Source: Clostridiales bacterium (GTDB lineage Bacteria > Bacillota > Clostridia > Christensenellales > Borkfalkiaceae). From it: a DNA stretch of 38,336 bases. The stretch is taken from NCBI GenBank assembly GCA_023667345.1, contig JAMPAF010000017.1, forward strand, positions 1-38,336, written 5' to 3'. This document shows positions 16,980 through 24,464 of this stretch, one piece after another; position 1 is the stretch's first letter; the number at the start of each line of letters is the position of its first letter. The position numbers and the translations under genes were made by a program. The notes beneath the pieces are model-generated. The model was not told the origin of the DNA. It ran no database searches and saw only the letters and a program-made list of their open reading frames with translations.

Positions 16980-17513
16980 TTATTTTTGCCCCGTCAGGCG
17001 CACAAACGCGCTTGTCGGGATACGCTTTATTAAAACGGTTACCGCCGCGCCGATAAACGCGCCCGAAAGCACGCCGAGCAATATAAGGTACGGCAAATAG
17101 GAAAAAGCTACGGGGGCGGAGTACACCGCAACGAACACGACATTCTGCGTAACGTTGTGCAAAACCGCGGCAATCACGCTTGCGCATATCACCGAAATAC
17201 TGGGGTGGACGCAGTATATAAATAAGGAACTTGCCGCCATCGAAACCACGCCGCCTGTAAACGAGTAAATTACCGCCGAAATATTGCCCGCAAACATTGC
17301 GCCTAAAAGCGTTCTTGCGGCAACTATGATAAAGGCTTCTACGGGTGAGTACATAATGAGCGCGATAAACGAAAACGCGTTGGCAAGCCCTAATTTCGCC
17401 CCCGGAATAATAAGCGGGGGGAAGAGGTTTTCTATCAAAAAAGTTATAAGGCTTAGCGCGGTAAGCACGCCTATTGCCGCCAACTTTTTCGCCGTTAAAA
17501 ATTTTTCACCCAT
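16980..17513 (-). CDS. Gx transporter family membrane protein (HepPP synthase component I-like)
   Basis: 177 residues, five or six hydrophobic helices. It belongs to the family often annotated 'heptaprenyl diphosphate synthase component I' or Gx transporter, related to ECF-type S components. Motifs are the LTALSLITFLIENLFPPLIIPGAKLGLANAFS opening (read in two parts: LTALSLITFLIENLFPP and GAKLGLANAFS) and RTLLGAMFAG. It is a standard neighbour of apbE, NusG_II and rnf genes in Clostridia, which suggests a role in cofactor (flavin or quinone precursor) supply for redox complexes; this is inference. It is upstream of rnfC on the same strand and probably heads the operon. The -10 box ends 10 bases before the start codon, giving a leader of about 4 bases. 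Confidence 0.82.
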   Translation of the reverse strand: MGEKFLTAKKLAAIGVLTALSLITFLIENLFPPLIIPGAKLGLANAFSFIALIMYSPVEAFIIVAARTLLGAMFAGNISAVIYSFTGGVVSMAASSLFIYCVHPSISVICASVIAAVLHNVTQNVVFVAVYSAPVAFSYLPYLILLGVLSGAFIGAAVTVLIKRIPTSAFVRLTGQK

Positions 17514-17523
17514 ATCATACCTA

Positions 17524-17552
17524 ATTATATACCATATTTAATAATTAGTAAA
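17524..17552 (-). promoter_or_regulatory. Promoter of the Gx transporter / rnf operon
   Basis: On the minus strand TTTACT (17552-17547) and TATAAT (17529-17524) have a 17-base spacer. The ATG begins at 17513, so the leader is only a few bases. Confidence 0.55.
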
Positions 17553-17606
17553 TAGCAAAGTGAAAATTAAATGGAAAATATTTCATAAAAGCGTTGCAAT
17601 CGCATA

Positions 17607-17648
17607 TTGACAAAACCCGCCTTTGATATTATAATTCCGTGTGGAATT
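17607..17648 (+). promoter_or_regulatory. Consensus promoter with a palindrome at the start site
   Basis: TTGACA (17607-17612), 17 bases, TATAAT (17630-17635): a perfect sigma-A promoter. TAATTCC (17632-17638) and GGAATTA (17643-17649) form a 7-bp dyad around a GTGT centre, overlapping the -10 box and the predicted +1. This is a good position for a repressor. Confidence 0.75.
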
Positions 17649-17669
17649 AAAAATATAAGGAGATTAAAA

Positions 17670-19031
17670 GTGGATTACGAGTACAAGAGAAAGAACTTTT
17701 ATAAGGAAGCGGACGAAAAGGAGCTGAAAGAAATTTTCGCCTATGCGGAGGGTTACAAGGACTTTTTGTACACCTCGAAAACCGAGCGCGGCGCAACCGC
17801 TACGGCGGAAAAACTGTGCAGGGCGAAGGGCTATAAGCCTTATTCTTTCGGCGACAAGATAAAGGCGGGCGACAAGCTCTACTTTATAAACCGCGACAAA
17901 AACATTTTCATAATCAGGGTGGGCACCAACGACGTGGCAAAACACGGCGTAAAGATTATGGCGGCGCACGTCGACAGTCCCCGCCTCGATTTAAAGCCCA
18001 ACCCCGTCTTTTCGGAAGGAGGCATGGCGTACTTAAAGACGCACTACTACGGCGGCATCAAAAAATATCAGTGGACGACAATTCCCTTGGCGTTGCACGG
18101 CGTAGTCGTTCTTCGCGGCGGCAAGCGCGTGGACGTGTGCATAGGCGAGGAGGAGGGCGACCCCGTATTCTATATTTCCGACCTTTTGCCCCATCTTTCG
18201 CAGGAGCAGAACACAAAGCCGCTCGGCACGGCGATAAAGGGTGAAAATTTAAACGCGGTACTTACGTCCATACCCGACGGCGACGATGACGACGGCGTTA
18301 AGGCGGCGGCGTTAAAGCTGTTGCACGACAAGTACGGCATAAGCGAGATAGACTTTCAGACGAGCGAGCTCTGCTTCGTTCCCGCGGGCAAACCTCGCGA
18401 CGTGGGTCTCGACAGGGCGCTTATCTCCGGCTACGGTCACGACGACAAGGTGTGCGCCTATCCCGAGATGACCGCGCTTTTCGACAGCGACACAAAGGAC
18501 ACCTGCATTGCCGTTTTCGCCGATAAGGAAGAGGTGGGAAGCAACGGCGTGACGGGTATGCAGTCGCGCGTGATTTTAGATTTGATAGAGTGCATTGCAA
18601 AGGGGTTGGGAGCCGACCCCGTGCTCGTGCGCTATAATTCCAAATGCGTATCCGCCGACGTCACCGCGGCTTACGACCCCGCGTATTCGGACGTTTACGA
18701 AAAGAGAAACGCCTCGTACATTAACTGCGGCGCGTCGCTCACCAAATACCACGGCGCGCGCGGCAAGAACTCGACGAACGACGCTTCGGCTGAAATGGTC
18801 GGATATCTTCGCGACGCGTTCGACGACGCGGGCGTTATCTGGCAGACGGGCGAGCTCGGCAAAATTGATATCGGCGGAGGCGGCACGGTTGCGATGTTCA
18901 TCGCCAACCTCGGCATAGATACCTGCGATATGGGCGTTCCCGTGCTCTCGATGCACGCCCCTTACGAGGTTATTTCCAAAGCCGACCTGTACTCGATGCA
19001 CAAAGCGATGGTCGCATTCTTGGAAAAGTAA
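17670..19031 (+). CDS. M18 family aminopeptidase
   Basis: 453 residues. Zinc aminopeptidase of the M18 family (aspartyl aminopeptidase type), cytoplasmic, removing N-terminal residues from peptides. Metal and catalytic motifs are AAHVDSPRLDLKP (about 93-105), SGYGHDDKVCAYPEMTAL (about 254-271), ADKEEVGSNGVTGMQ and SMHAPYEVISKADLYSMHKAM at the C-terminus. The start is GTG 17670 with AAGGAG 7 bases upstream. A longer reading frame from TTG 17607 is excluded because that codon is the -35 box of the promoter. A bidirectional terminator follows the repeat downstream. Confidence 0.9.
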   Translation: MDYEYKRKNFYKEADEKELKEIFAYAEGYKDFLYTSKTERGATATAEKLCRAKGYKPYSFGDKIKAGDKLYFINRDKNIFIIRVGTNDVAKHGVKIMAAHVDSPRLDLKPNPVFSEGGMAYLKTHYYGGIKKYQWTTIPLALHGVVVLRGGKRVDVCIGEEEGDPVFYISDLLPHLSQEQNTKPLGTAIKGENLNAVLTSIPDGDDDDGVKAAALKLLHDKYGISEIDFQTSELCFVPAGKPRDVGLDRALISGYGHDDKVCAYPEMTALFDSDTKDTCIAVFADKEEVGSNGVTGMQSRVILDLIECIAKGLGADPVLVRYNSKCVSADVTAAYDPAYSDVYEKRNASYINCGASLTKYHGARGKNSTNDASAEMVGYLRDAFDDAGVIWQTGELGKIDIGGGGTVAMFIANLGIDTCDMGVPVLSMHAPYEVISKADLYSMHKAMVAFLEK

Positions 19032-19032
19032 T

Positions 19033-19216
19033 CGAGAATTCAGAATTAAGAATGCGTAATTCGGAATTATGCTAAGGAATAATTAATAGAACCAACCTCT
19101 TTCGTCTGCTACGCAGCCACCTTCCCCTTCAAAGTGGAAGGCGAGGAGTTGCGCGTTACTCTTGCTTTCCCCTTTGAAGGGGAAAGTACCTCGAAGAGGG
19201 GATAGAGGTTGATTAT
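19033..19216. repeat. Composite intergenic repeat, uninterrupted copy
   Basis: An AT-rich GAATTAAGAATG part is followed by TATGCTAAGGAATAATTAAT and then a GGGGAAGG-type part, ending AGAGGTTGATTATT. The outer ends are inverted (AATAAT..AACCTCT and AGAGGTTGATTATT). A nearly identical copy lies at 38040-38336, where the inner part is interrupted. Confidence 0.75.
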
Positions 19217-19240
19217 TCCGACCTTAATTCCGCATTGCAA

Positions 19241-19272
19241 AAAGCCGCCGCACGGATACGTGCGGCGGCTTT
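19241..19272. terminator. Bidirectional terminator
   Basis: AAAGCCGCCGCAC (19241-19253) and GTGCGGCGGCTTT (19260-19272) form a perfect 13-bp stem with a 6-base loop. It serves the convergent M18 peptidase gene and the rqcH-headed operon. Confidence 0.85.
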
Positions 19273-19303
19273 AACTACGCTATATTACGGGGTCTATTAA
19301 AAT

Positions 19304-19666
19304 TTAAACGTGAAAAATCGCCTTTAAAATCAAGCCGAAAACAAAGGTTGCGACCGCGCCGACAAACGCAAGTGCAATCTTGTTTATAACGTCCAGCCGC
19401 TTCTGCTTTTGGGTGCGCTTAAAGCTAAGCCCGCTCTCTTTAAGCGAAATTACGTACATCTTTTCGCCCTTGCGCTCGGAGGGAATGACGTTTAAATACC
19501 CGTCCGACTGCAAGGATAGAAGTGCGTCGTCCAACCGCTGCACGCTGTACTTGCGCCCCGCGGGCAGTATGCTCATTATGTCGAGGGGAGAAATCAGGCA
19601 CCCGTCCGTGCCGTCGCAAAGGCAGTACACCGCGCTCATAACTTCGTTTTCACAGCGGTTTAACAT
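19304..19666 (-). CDS. Predicted tail-anchored winged-helix protein
   Basis: 120 residues. The N-terminal 75 residues look like a winged helix (LDDALLSLQSDGYLNVI, then a KGEKMYVISL strand). A basic stretch (KRTQKQKR) leads into one hydrophobic helix at the extreme C-terminus (about 95-118). Such architecture puts a DNA- or RNA-binding-like domain on the cytoplasmic face of the membrane. I know similar conserved hypothetical proteins from Clostridia but no function. It starts 2 bases after the stop codon of a gene of the same architecture and is the last gene of the rqcH unit. Confidence 0.7.
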   Translation of the reverse strand: MLNRCENEVMSAVYCLCDGTDGCLISPLDIMSILPAGRKYSVQRLDDALLSLQSDGYLNVIPSERKGEKMYVISLKESGLSFKRTQKQKRLDVINKIALAFVGAVATFVFGLILKAIFHV

Positions 19667-19667
19667 A

Positions 19668-20039
19668 TCACAGCACCGCCCCCAAAACCGCGGCTATGCA
19701 CCCGCCGACCGCCCCGCCCAAAAACGCGGAGAGGGCGAGGGCAATATACGCCGCTTTCGGCAAGGCGCGGCTAACGCTTTCGGCGGCAGGCTCGGGCACG
19801 GGTTCGGGCTCGGGCGCCTCGTATTTTTTTAAACACGCAATGCAGAAGGTGTTTCCGCGGGCGTATTTAACGTCGATATACCCGCCGCCGTCTAAGTTTT
19901 TCAAGGCGGCTTCGAGCGTGTCGCGGTTGCGCATATTTTCGGGCAGACAGTCTGAAAGTTCTTCCTCGTAAAAGACTTTATAGCCGCCCATACCCGCGTC
20001 GCAAAGGAGCGCGGAAAGCTTGGTGCAGATTTCTTCCAT
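19668..20039 (-). CDS. Second predicted tail-anchored winged-helix-like protein
   Basis: 123 residues. Residues 1-72 resemble a small winged helix (DTLEAALKNLDGGGYIDVKY, then a GNTFCIACLKKY strand). A Glu/Pro repeat linker (EAPEPEPVPEPAAES) and a C-terminal Gly/Ala-rich membrane helix follow. The layout matches the next gene although sequence identity by eye is low, so the two may be diverged paralogues that work as a pair. Function unknown. Confidence 0.65.
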   Translation of the reverse strand: MEEICTKLSALLCDAGMGGYKVFYEEELSDCLPENMRNRDTLEAALKNLDGGGYIDVKYARGNTFCIACLKKYEAPEPEPVPEPAAESVSRALPKAAYIALALSAFLGGAVGGCIAAVLGAVL

Positions 20040-20081
20040 TTAATTAAATAATGGCTCAAAATCCGCGTTTTTATTCTCTTT

Positions 20082-20399
20082 TCACTTAGCCGTGCCCGAA
20101 ACGCTCGCGCCGAAGATGAAAACGGCGAGCGCGGCTATCATTACAACGTAGCTTAAAATCTGCATTACTTTGCAAAGCGTGTTGGAAGCTTTGCGCTTCT
20201 GACCGTTTATAAACGACACTGCGGCAAGCGCGCAAATCATGCTTGCAATCAGCATGTATACGCCCGCGCCGCTTATCACAAACGCTAAGGCAAACAGCAC
20301 GCACGCCGCGGCGAAACAGCCTATGGCAACGTACAGCAGCGTGAAATTTTTGTTGCCCTCTTCGGGCTGTTCGTCTTTTTTTTCGTCCTTTTCAATCAT
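20082..20399 (-). CDS. Small membrane protein, unknown function
   Basis: 105 residues. A charged N-terminus (EKDEKKDEQPEEGNK) is followed by three or four hydrophobic helices. The start at 20399 lies 8 bases inside the end of rqcH, so translation is coupled; a longer frame from 20432 would overlap rqcH by 41 bases and has no better start signal. No domain was recognised. Confidence 0.65.
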   Translation of the reverse strand: MIEKDEKKDEQPEEGNKNFTLLYVAIGCFAAACVLFALAFVISGAGVYMLIASMICALAAVSFINGQKRKASNTLCKVMQILSYVVMIAALAVFIFGASVSGTAK

Positions 20400-22074
20400 C
20401 GCATCTGTCCTCCGCGTGCGCGTCCGGCGCAACGTTAATGGTTTTAAAATCGGTGTAAATCACAAAGCCGACGTTCGCGCCGTTCGGCTTTTTGACGTAT
20501 TTTTTCAAGGCGTAGTCCACGGCAACCTTGCCCTTTTCGCGCGCCTCGGAATAGTGGGCGCAGATTTCGGCGGCAAACTTGATAACCCCGTCCGTCGGCT
20601 CTTTCCCGTCGCACAAAACGGCGACGTGGGAGGAGTGGAAGGTCTTTACGTGCAGCCACAAATCGTTCGCGTTCAAGCCCTTTGTAAGTCTGTCGTTCTG
20701 CGCGTTGTTGCGCCCGCACAGCACCGTAAATCCGTCGTAAAAATATTTGCGGAAAGGGCTTAAATTTTCGGGCTTTTTCCCGCCCTTTTTGCCCTTCGTA
20801 TCCTTTGGCGCGGGCAACAGCGAAAGGGATATAAGCTCCTCTTCGGTCTCGTTTAAATCGTTGCAATTTTCGGCAAGCCCGATATTCTGCGCAATGGTTT
20901 TAAGGTATGAAAGCCGCTCCTCGCTTTCCCGCTTTTGCGCCGTCACGGTCTTAGCCGTGCGCTTTAATTTTTGGTACCGTTTAAAGTATTTCTGCGCGTT
21001 CTGCGAGGGGGTGAGGCGGGGGTCGAGTTCGATTGAAATTTTGCCGCCCTTTTCGTCGTAATAATTTACCGCTTCAAACGAGCGCATACCCCGTTCGACG
21101 GCATATATGTTGGCGGTAATCAGCTCGCCCTTCAACTTTATATCCTCGCACTTTTCGCATTCAGAAAGCTTTTCAAGGCTCATCGCAAGCCGTTTTTCCG
21201 CCTTTTTTTGCGCGGAATTTACGGCGGAGAGCAACTTGCGCTTTTTATCCGCAAACTTCTTTTCGCTCACCTGCAAAAAGTAGTAATCCGCCTGCGCTTC
21301 GAGCAAAGTTTTATACGGCTTCGCGCCTTCGGTAAACCGCGCTTTAAAGTCAACCGGTCTATCGCCGTCGTAGACAATGCACGGCTGATATTCCGGCGAG
21401 TTTACGTATTTAAAAACCTGCTCCGCCGTGACGCGCCCGCCGTAAAATGTTACAATGTCGGCGGCGGTCGTGTAGGCTATTCCCGCAACGCTGTCGGCAA
21501 TAAATTTGGCGGGGTCGCCGCAGATATTTTCAAATGTCTTTTTTAAAGAAGAAAGGTCGGTCGGGTCGCACTTTTCCTGCTTTTCGGGCAAAACGTATTT
21601 CGCGCCGCTCATCATCACCCGCCGCGCGCCCGTCTCCAAAGACGCGGTTTTAAGCGCGCCGCAGATTATGCCTCCCTTTACCAAAACGGCGTTGGAATAC
21701 TTGCCCATAATTTCAAGGTACAGCCGCATGTCCGTCACCTCGAATTCCGAAAAGCACTTAAAATCGAAGTATAAAACGCGCTCGAACCCGACTTGCTTTA
21801 TCGCGGTAATTTCGGCGTTTTGTAAGTGCTTCCGAAGTAGCATGCAAAAGTTGGGCGCAATCTTCGGGTTGGGCTCATCGCCCTTTTCGCCGGCGCTCAC
21901 CCTGCAATATTTGGCGGATAAGCCGATATCGAGTTTAACCGTGCCGCAACGCGTGTATATTAAAAGGGAGAGCTGGTCTTTTTCGGGCTGATTGATTTTC
22001 GAAATCTTCCCGCCGACGAACAGTTCTTCAAGCTCTCTTGTAACATATTGTAAAGTAAACGCGTCCTGCGGCAT
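20392..22074 (-). CDS. rqcH: RqcH / NFACT family ribosome-associated quality-control protein
   Basis: 560 residues. RqcH binds stalled 50S subunits with peptidyl-tRNA and directs C-terminal alanine tailing so that proteases such as ClpXP remove the product. NFACT-N (about 1-180) includes LYLEIMGKYSNAVLV; a helix-hairpin-helix and coiled-coil region spans about 250-400; NFACT-R (about 430-550) holds NDLWLHVKTFHSSHVAVL. The Asp-Arg pair important in B. subtilis RqcH is Glu98-Arg99 here (GFERV), and HSSHV replaces the usual PGSHV. The start at 22074 is supported by AAGGTG; the upstream ATG at 22134 nearly touches the -10 box and would not be transcribed. Older names are FbpA and fibronectin-binding protein; adhesion is not implied. 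Confidence 0.88.
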   Translation of the reverse strand: MPQDAFTLQYVTRELEELFVGGKISKINQPEKDQLSLLIYTRCGTVKLDIGLSAKYCRVSAGEKGDEPNPKIAPNFCMLLRKHLQNAEITAIKQVGFERVLYFDFKCFSEFEVTDMRLYLEIMGKYSNAVLVKGGIICGALKTASLETGARRVMMSGAKYVLPEKQEKCDPTDLSSLKKTFENICGDPAKFIADSVAGIAYTTAADIVTFYGGRVTAEQVFKYVNSPEYQPCIVYDGDRPVDFKARFTEGAKPYKTLLEAQADYYFLQVSEKKFADKKRKLLSAVNSAQKKAEKRLAMSLEKLSECEKCEDIKLKGELITANIYAVERGMRSFEAVNYYDEKGGKISIELDPRLTPSQNAQKYFKRYQKLKRTAKTVTAQKRESEERLSYLKTIAQNIGLAENCNDLNETEEELISLSLLPAPKDTKGKKGGKKPENLSPFRKYFYDGFTVLCGRNNAQNDRLTKGLNANDLWLHVKTFHSSHVAVLCDGKEPTDGVIKFAAEICAHYSEAREKGKVAVDYALKKYVKKPNGANVGFVIYTDFKTINVAPDAHAEDRCDD

Positions 22075-22087
22075 AGTTGCACCTTTG

Positions 22088-22125
22088 AAATGCGTAATGC
22101 GCAATGCGCAGTTCGCAATTGTGGT
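22088..22125. repeat. Short GCGCAATGCGC-type repeat in the rqcH leader
   Basis: TGCGTAATGCGCAATGCGCA and CGCAATTG words, related to 1995-2023, lie between the rqcH promoter and its ribosome binding site. Confidence 0.45.
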
Positions 22126-22135
22126 TGTTTCCATA

Positions 22136-22164
22136 ATTATAACTTAAAAAAAGTCAAAAGTAAA
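22136..22164 (-). promoter_or_regulatory. Promoter of the rqcH unit
   Basis: On the minus strand TTTACT (22164-22159) and TATAAT (22141-22136) are separated by 17 bases. The predicted transcript start is near 22129, giving a leader of about 55 bases. Confidence 0.65.
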
Positions 22165-22187
22165 ATGTAAACGGCTCTTAAAAACGC

Positions 22188-22216
22188 TTTTCAAAATAAA
22201 AGAATTGTGGTAAAAT
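22188..22216 (+). promoter_or_regulatory. Probable promoter of tig
   Basis: TTTTCA (22188-22193), 17 bases, then TAAAAT (22211-22216) with an extended TGG just before it. The leader of about 40 bases holds a small AATAC/GTATT hairpin and AGGAG 7 bases before the ATG. Confidence 0.5.
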
Positions 22217-22260
22217 ACTGTCCGTATTAAATATTTGGCAAATAAATCAGGAGAAAATAA

Positions 22261-23553
22261 ATGAACTATACATTTGAATCAGCGGAAAAAAGCACGGTTA
22301 AGCTTACTATCACCTTTACGGGCGAAGAGTGGAAGAGCGCAATAGACAAAGCGTATTTGAGAACGCGCGGCAAGTACACGGTGCCCGGCTTCAGAAAGGG
22401 CAAAGCCCCCAAGCCCGTACTCGAAAATTACTACGGCAAGGGCGTATTCTTCGACGAGGCGTTCAACGTGCTCTACTCCGAAAACTATCCCGAAATTATC
22501 GAAAAGGAAAAGGAACACTTTACCGCGGTCGGCGCGCCCGACCTCTCGGTTGACGAGCTCACCGACGAAAAGGTAGTGCTTACGGCGATAGTTCCCGTTA
22601 AGCCCGAAGTAAAAATCGGCAGCTACAAAGGTTTAGAAATCAAAAAGTATGAATATAATGTTTCCGAAGAGGAAATAAAGACCGAGGCGGAAAAAATTCT
22701 TTTAAGAGAGGCAAAGACGGTCGACGTCACCGACAGAGCTTGCAAGAACGGCGACACGGTGAATATCGATTTCGAGGGCTCGGTCGACGGCGAAAAGTTT
22801 GCCGGCGGCTCTATGGAACACTACGATTTAGAGCTCGGCAGCGGTTCCTTTATCCCCGGCTTCGAAAGTCAGGTCGAGGGCATGAAGATAGGCGAGGAGA
22901 AGGACATAGTAGTGCGTTTCCCCGCGGACTATCAGGCGGACAATTTAAGGGACAAGGACGCGACCTTCCACATTAAACTGCACTCGATAAAGGGCAAGGA
23001 GCTCCCCGAGCTTACCGACGAATACGTTAAAAAGCACGCGGGCTGCGACACGGTTGCCGACTATACCGCAAAGGTTAAGACCCGTCTTGAAAACAAGGCG
23101 AAAAACGATAGCCGCGACCAGACCGAAAACAGCATTTTGCAGGCGATATGCGCAACCTGCGAGTGCGAAATTCCTCAGGCAATGACGGATAGCGAGATTG
23201 ACGGTATAGTAAACGACTTTGCGCAGAGGCTCGCATATCAGGGCTTACAGCTCAAAGATTATATCGAGTATATGGGTCAGACGATGGAGCAGTTCCGCTC
23301 GCAGTTCACCGAACAGGCAAACAGCCGCGTGCTCACCCAGCTCGTTATAGAAAAGATTATAAAGGACGAAAAGATAACCGCAACAACCGAAGAGATAGAG
23401 GCGGAGATTGCAAAGCAGGCGGAATCGGTCGAAAAGACGGTCGAGGACTACAAGAAGAACCTCGACGCGAGAAGGCTCGAATATATCGCTAACGATATAG
23501 TAATAACCAAGCTCTTCGACTTCCTCACTGCAAACAACAATCTTGTTGCTTAA
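22261..23553 (+). CDS. tig: Trigger factor
   Basis: 430 residues, normal length. Ribosome-bound chaperone and prolyl isomerase at the nascent-chain exit. The N-terminal ribosome-binding domain has the signature PGFRKGKAPK (about 41-50). The FKBP-type isomerase domain lies at about 155-245 (GDTVNIDFEGSVDGEKFAGG, then ELGSGSFIPGFESQVEGM). The helical C-terminal cradle fills the rest. It heads the tig-clpP-clpX-lon-engB series, an arrangement close to that in Bacillus and Clostridium. Confidence 0.96.
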   Translation: MNYTFESAEKSTVKLTITFTGEEWKSAIDKAYLRTRGKYTVPGFRKGKAPKPVLENYYGKGVFFDEAFNVLYSENYPEIIEKEKEHFTAVGAPDLSVDELTDEKVVLTAIVPVKPEVKIGSYKGLEIKKYEYNVSEEEIKTEAEKILLREAKTVDVTDRACKNGDTVNIDFEGSVDGEKFAGGSMEHYDLELGSGSFIPGFESQVEGMKIGEEKDIVVRFPADYQADNLRDKDATFHIKLHSIKGKELPELTDEYVKKHAGCDTVADYTAKVKTRLENKAKNDSRDQTENSILQAICATCECEIPQAMTDSEIDGIVNDFAQRLAYQGLQLKDYIEYMGQTMEQFRSQFTEQANSRVLTQLVIEKIIKDEKITATTEEIEAEIAKQAESVEKTVEDYKKNLDARRLEYIANDIVITKLFDFLTANNNLVA

Positions 23554-23577
23554 ATCTTAATTTAATTAAGAACTTTT

Positions 23578-23620
23578 CCGCGGCGGCTGTAACTTTTAAA
23601 AGGGTTTTGCCGCCGTGCGG
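23578..23620 (+). terminator. Hairpin between tig and clpP, possible attenuator
   Basis: CGGCGGC (23581-23587) pairs with GCCGCCG (23609-23615), with a further CCG/CGG pair outside. Only TTTC follows, so termination is likely weak and partial. Confidence 0.4.
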
Positions 23621-23670
23621 TTTCAATGCACAATCAGCAATTTAAGGTAATTATTTTTAAAGGAGTTTTT

Positions 23671-24297
23671 ATGGTAAACGAAAAAAGCGCGCTCGTGCCC
23701 TATATCGTCGAGCAGACCTCGAGGGGCGAGCGTTCGTACGACATCTATTCCCGCCTTTTGGAGGACAGAATCATTTTTCTGAGCGGGGAGATTGACGACG
23801 CTGTTGCAAACACGGTTGTGGCACAGCTTATCTATCTCGAAGCGAAGGACCCTTCGAAGGACATCAACCTCTATATAAACAGTCCGGGCGGCTCGGTTTC
23901 GGCGGGGCTCGCGATTTACGACACGATGAACTATATCAAGTGCGACGTTTCCACCATCTGCATAGGCATGGCGGCGTCGATGGGCGCGTTCCTTTTATCG
24001 AGCGGCGCAAAGGGCAAGAGGTTTGCCCTTCCCAACAGCGAAATTATGATTCACCAGCCCTTGGGCGGAGCGCAGGGTCAGGCGAGCGATATAAAGATTG
24101 CCGCCGAGCACATTTTGCGCACCAAAAAGAAGCTGAACACGATTTTGGCACAAAACAGCGGCAAGCCGTTGGAGCAGATAGAGCGCGACACCGACAGGGA
24201 CAACTATCTTTCCGCCGAGGACGCGCTTTCTTACGGACTTATTGATAAAGTTTTCTTTAAGAGAGCAAGTGATAATTCTCCTTACAAAGGTCAATAA
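23671..24297 (+). CDS. clpP: ATP-dependent Clp protease proteolytic subunit
   Basis: 208 residues. Serine protease that forms the double-heptamer chamber fed by ClpX. The catalytic triad is visible: Ser103 in [11 protein letters not shown], His128 in [12 protein letters not shown] and Asp173 in [11 protein letters not shown]. The start is ATG 23671 with AAAGGAG upstream; a 15-codon longer frame from 23626 has no ribosome site. The N-terminus ([24 protein letters not shown], processed in other ClpPs) is normal. No CtsR-type heptamer repeat was seen upstream. Confidence 0.96.
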   Translation: MVNEKSALVPYIVEQTSRGERSYDIYSRLLEDRIIFLSGEIDDAVANTVVAQLIYLEAKDPSKDINLYINSPGGSVSAGLAIYDTMNYIKCDVSTICIGMAASMGAFLLSSGAKGKRFALPNSEIMIHQPLGGAQGQASDIKIAAEHILRTKKKLNTILAQNSGKPLEQIERDTDRDNYLSAEDALSYGLIDKVFFKRASDNSPYKGQ

Positions 24298-24317
24298 TAG
24301 TAGCGTTATTGACGCGA

Positions 24318-24449
24318 CTTAAAGTTTAATTCGTAATTGGGAATGCGTAATTCGGAATTGTATATTGCGGTCGGATTATTTTAAAATGATTTATCCTTAG
24401 CAAAATTGCGAATTCCGAATTCCGAATTCCAAATTCCGAATTCTGAATT
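24318..24449. repeat. AT-rich inverted repeat between clpP and clpX
   Basis: The left part has AATGCGTAATTCGGAATTG. The right part has three to four tandem GAATTCCGAATTCC-type words, the inverse of the left. The repeat ends 5 bases before the clpX ribosome binding site GGAG (24455-24458). Confidence 0.65.
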
Positions 24450-24464
24450 ATATTGGAGTATTAA

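Noticed and set aside
17607-17669. Longer N-terminus for the M18 aminopeptidase from TTG 17607
   Set aside because: The codon is part of a perfect -35 box and the extension spans the -10 box. GTG 17670 has AAGGAG at the right distance.
22075-22134. Longer N-terminus for RqcH from ATG 22134
   Set aside because: It lies directly at the -10 box and the extension is repeat-derived sequence. ATG 22074 has its own ribosome site.
23554-23670. CtsR or CIRCE operator before clpP
   Set aside because: No GGTCAAA direct repeat or CIRCE inverted repeat is present.
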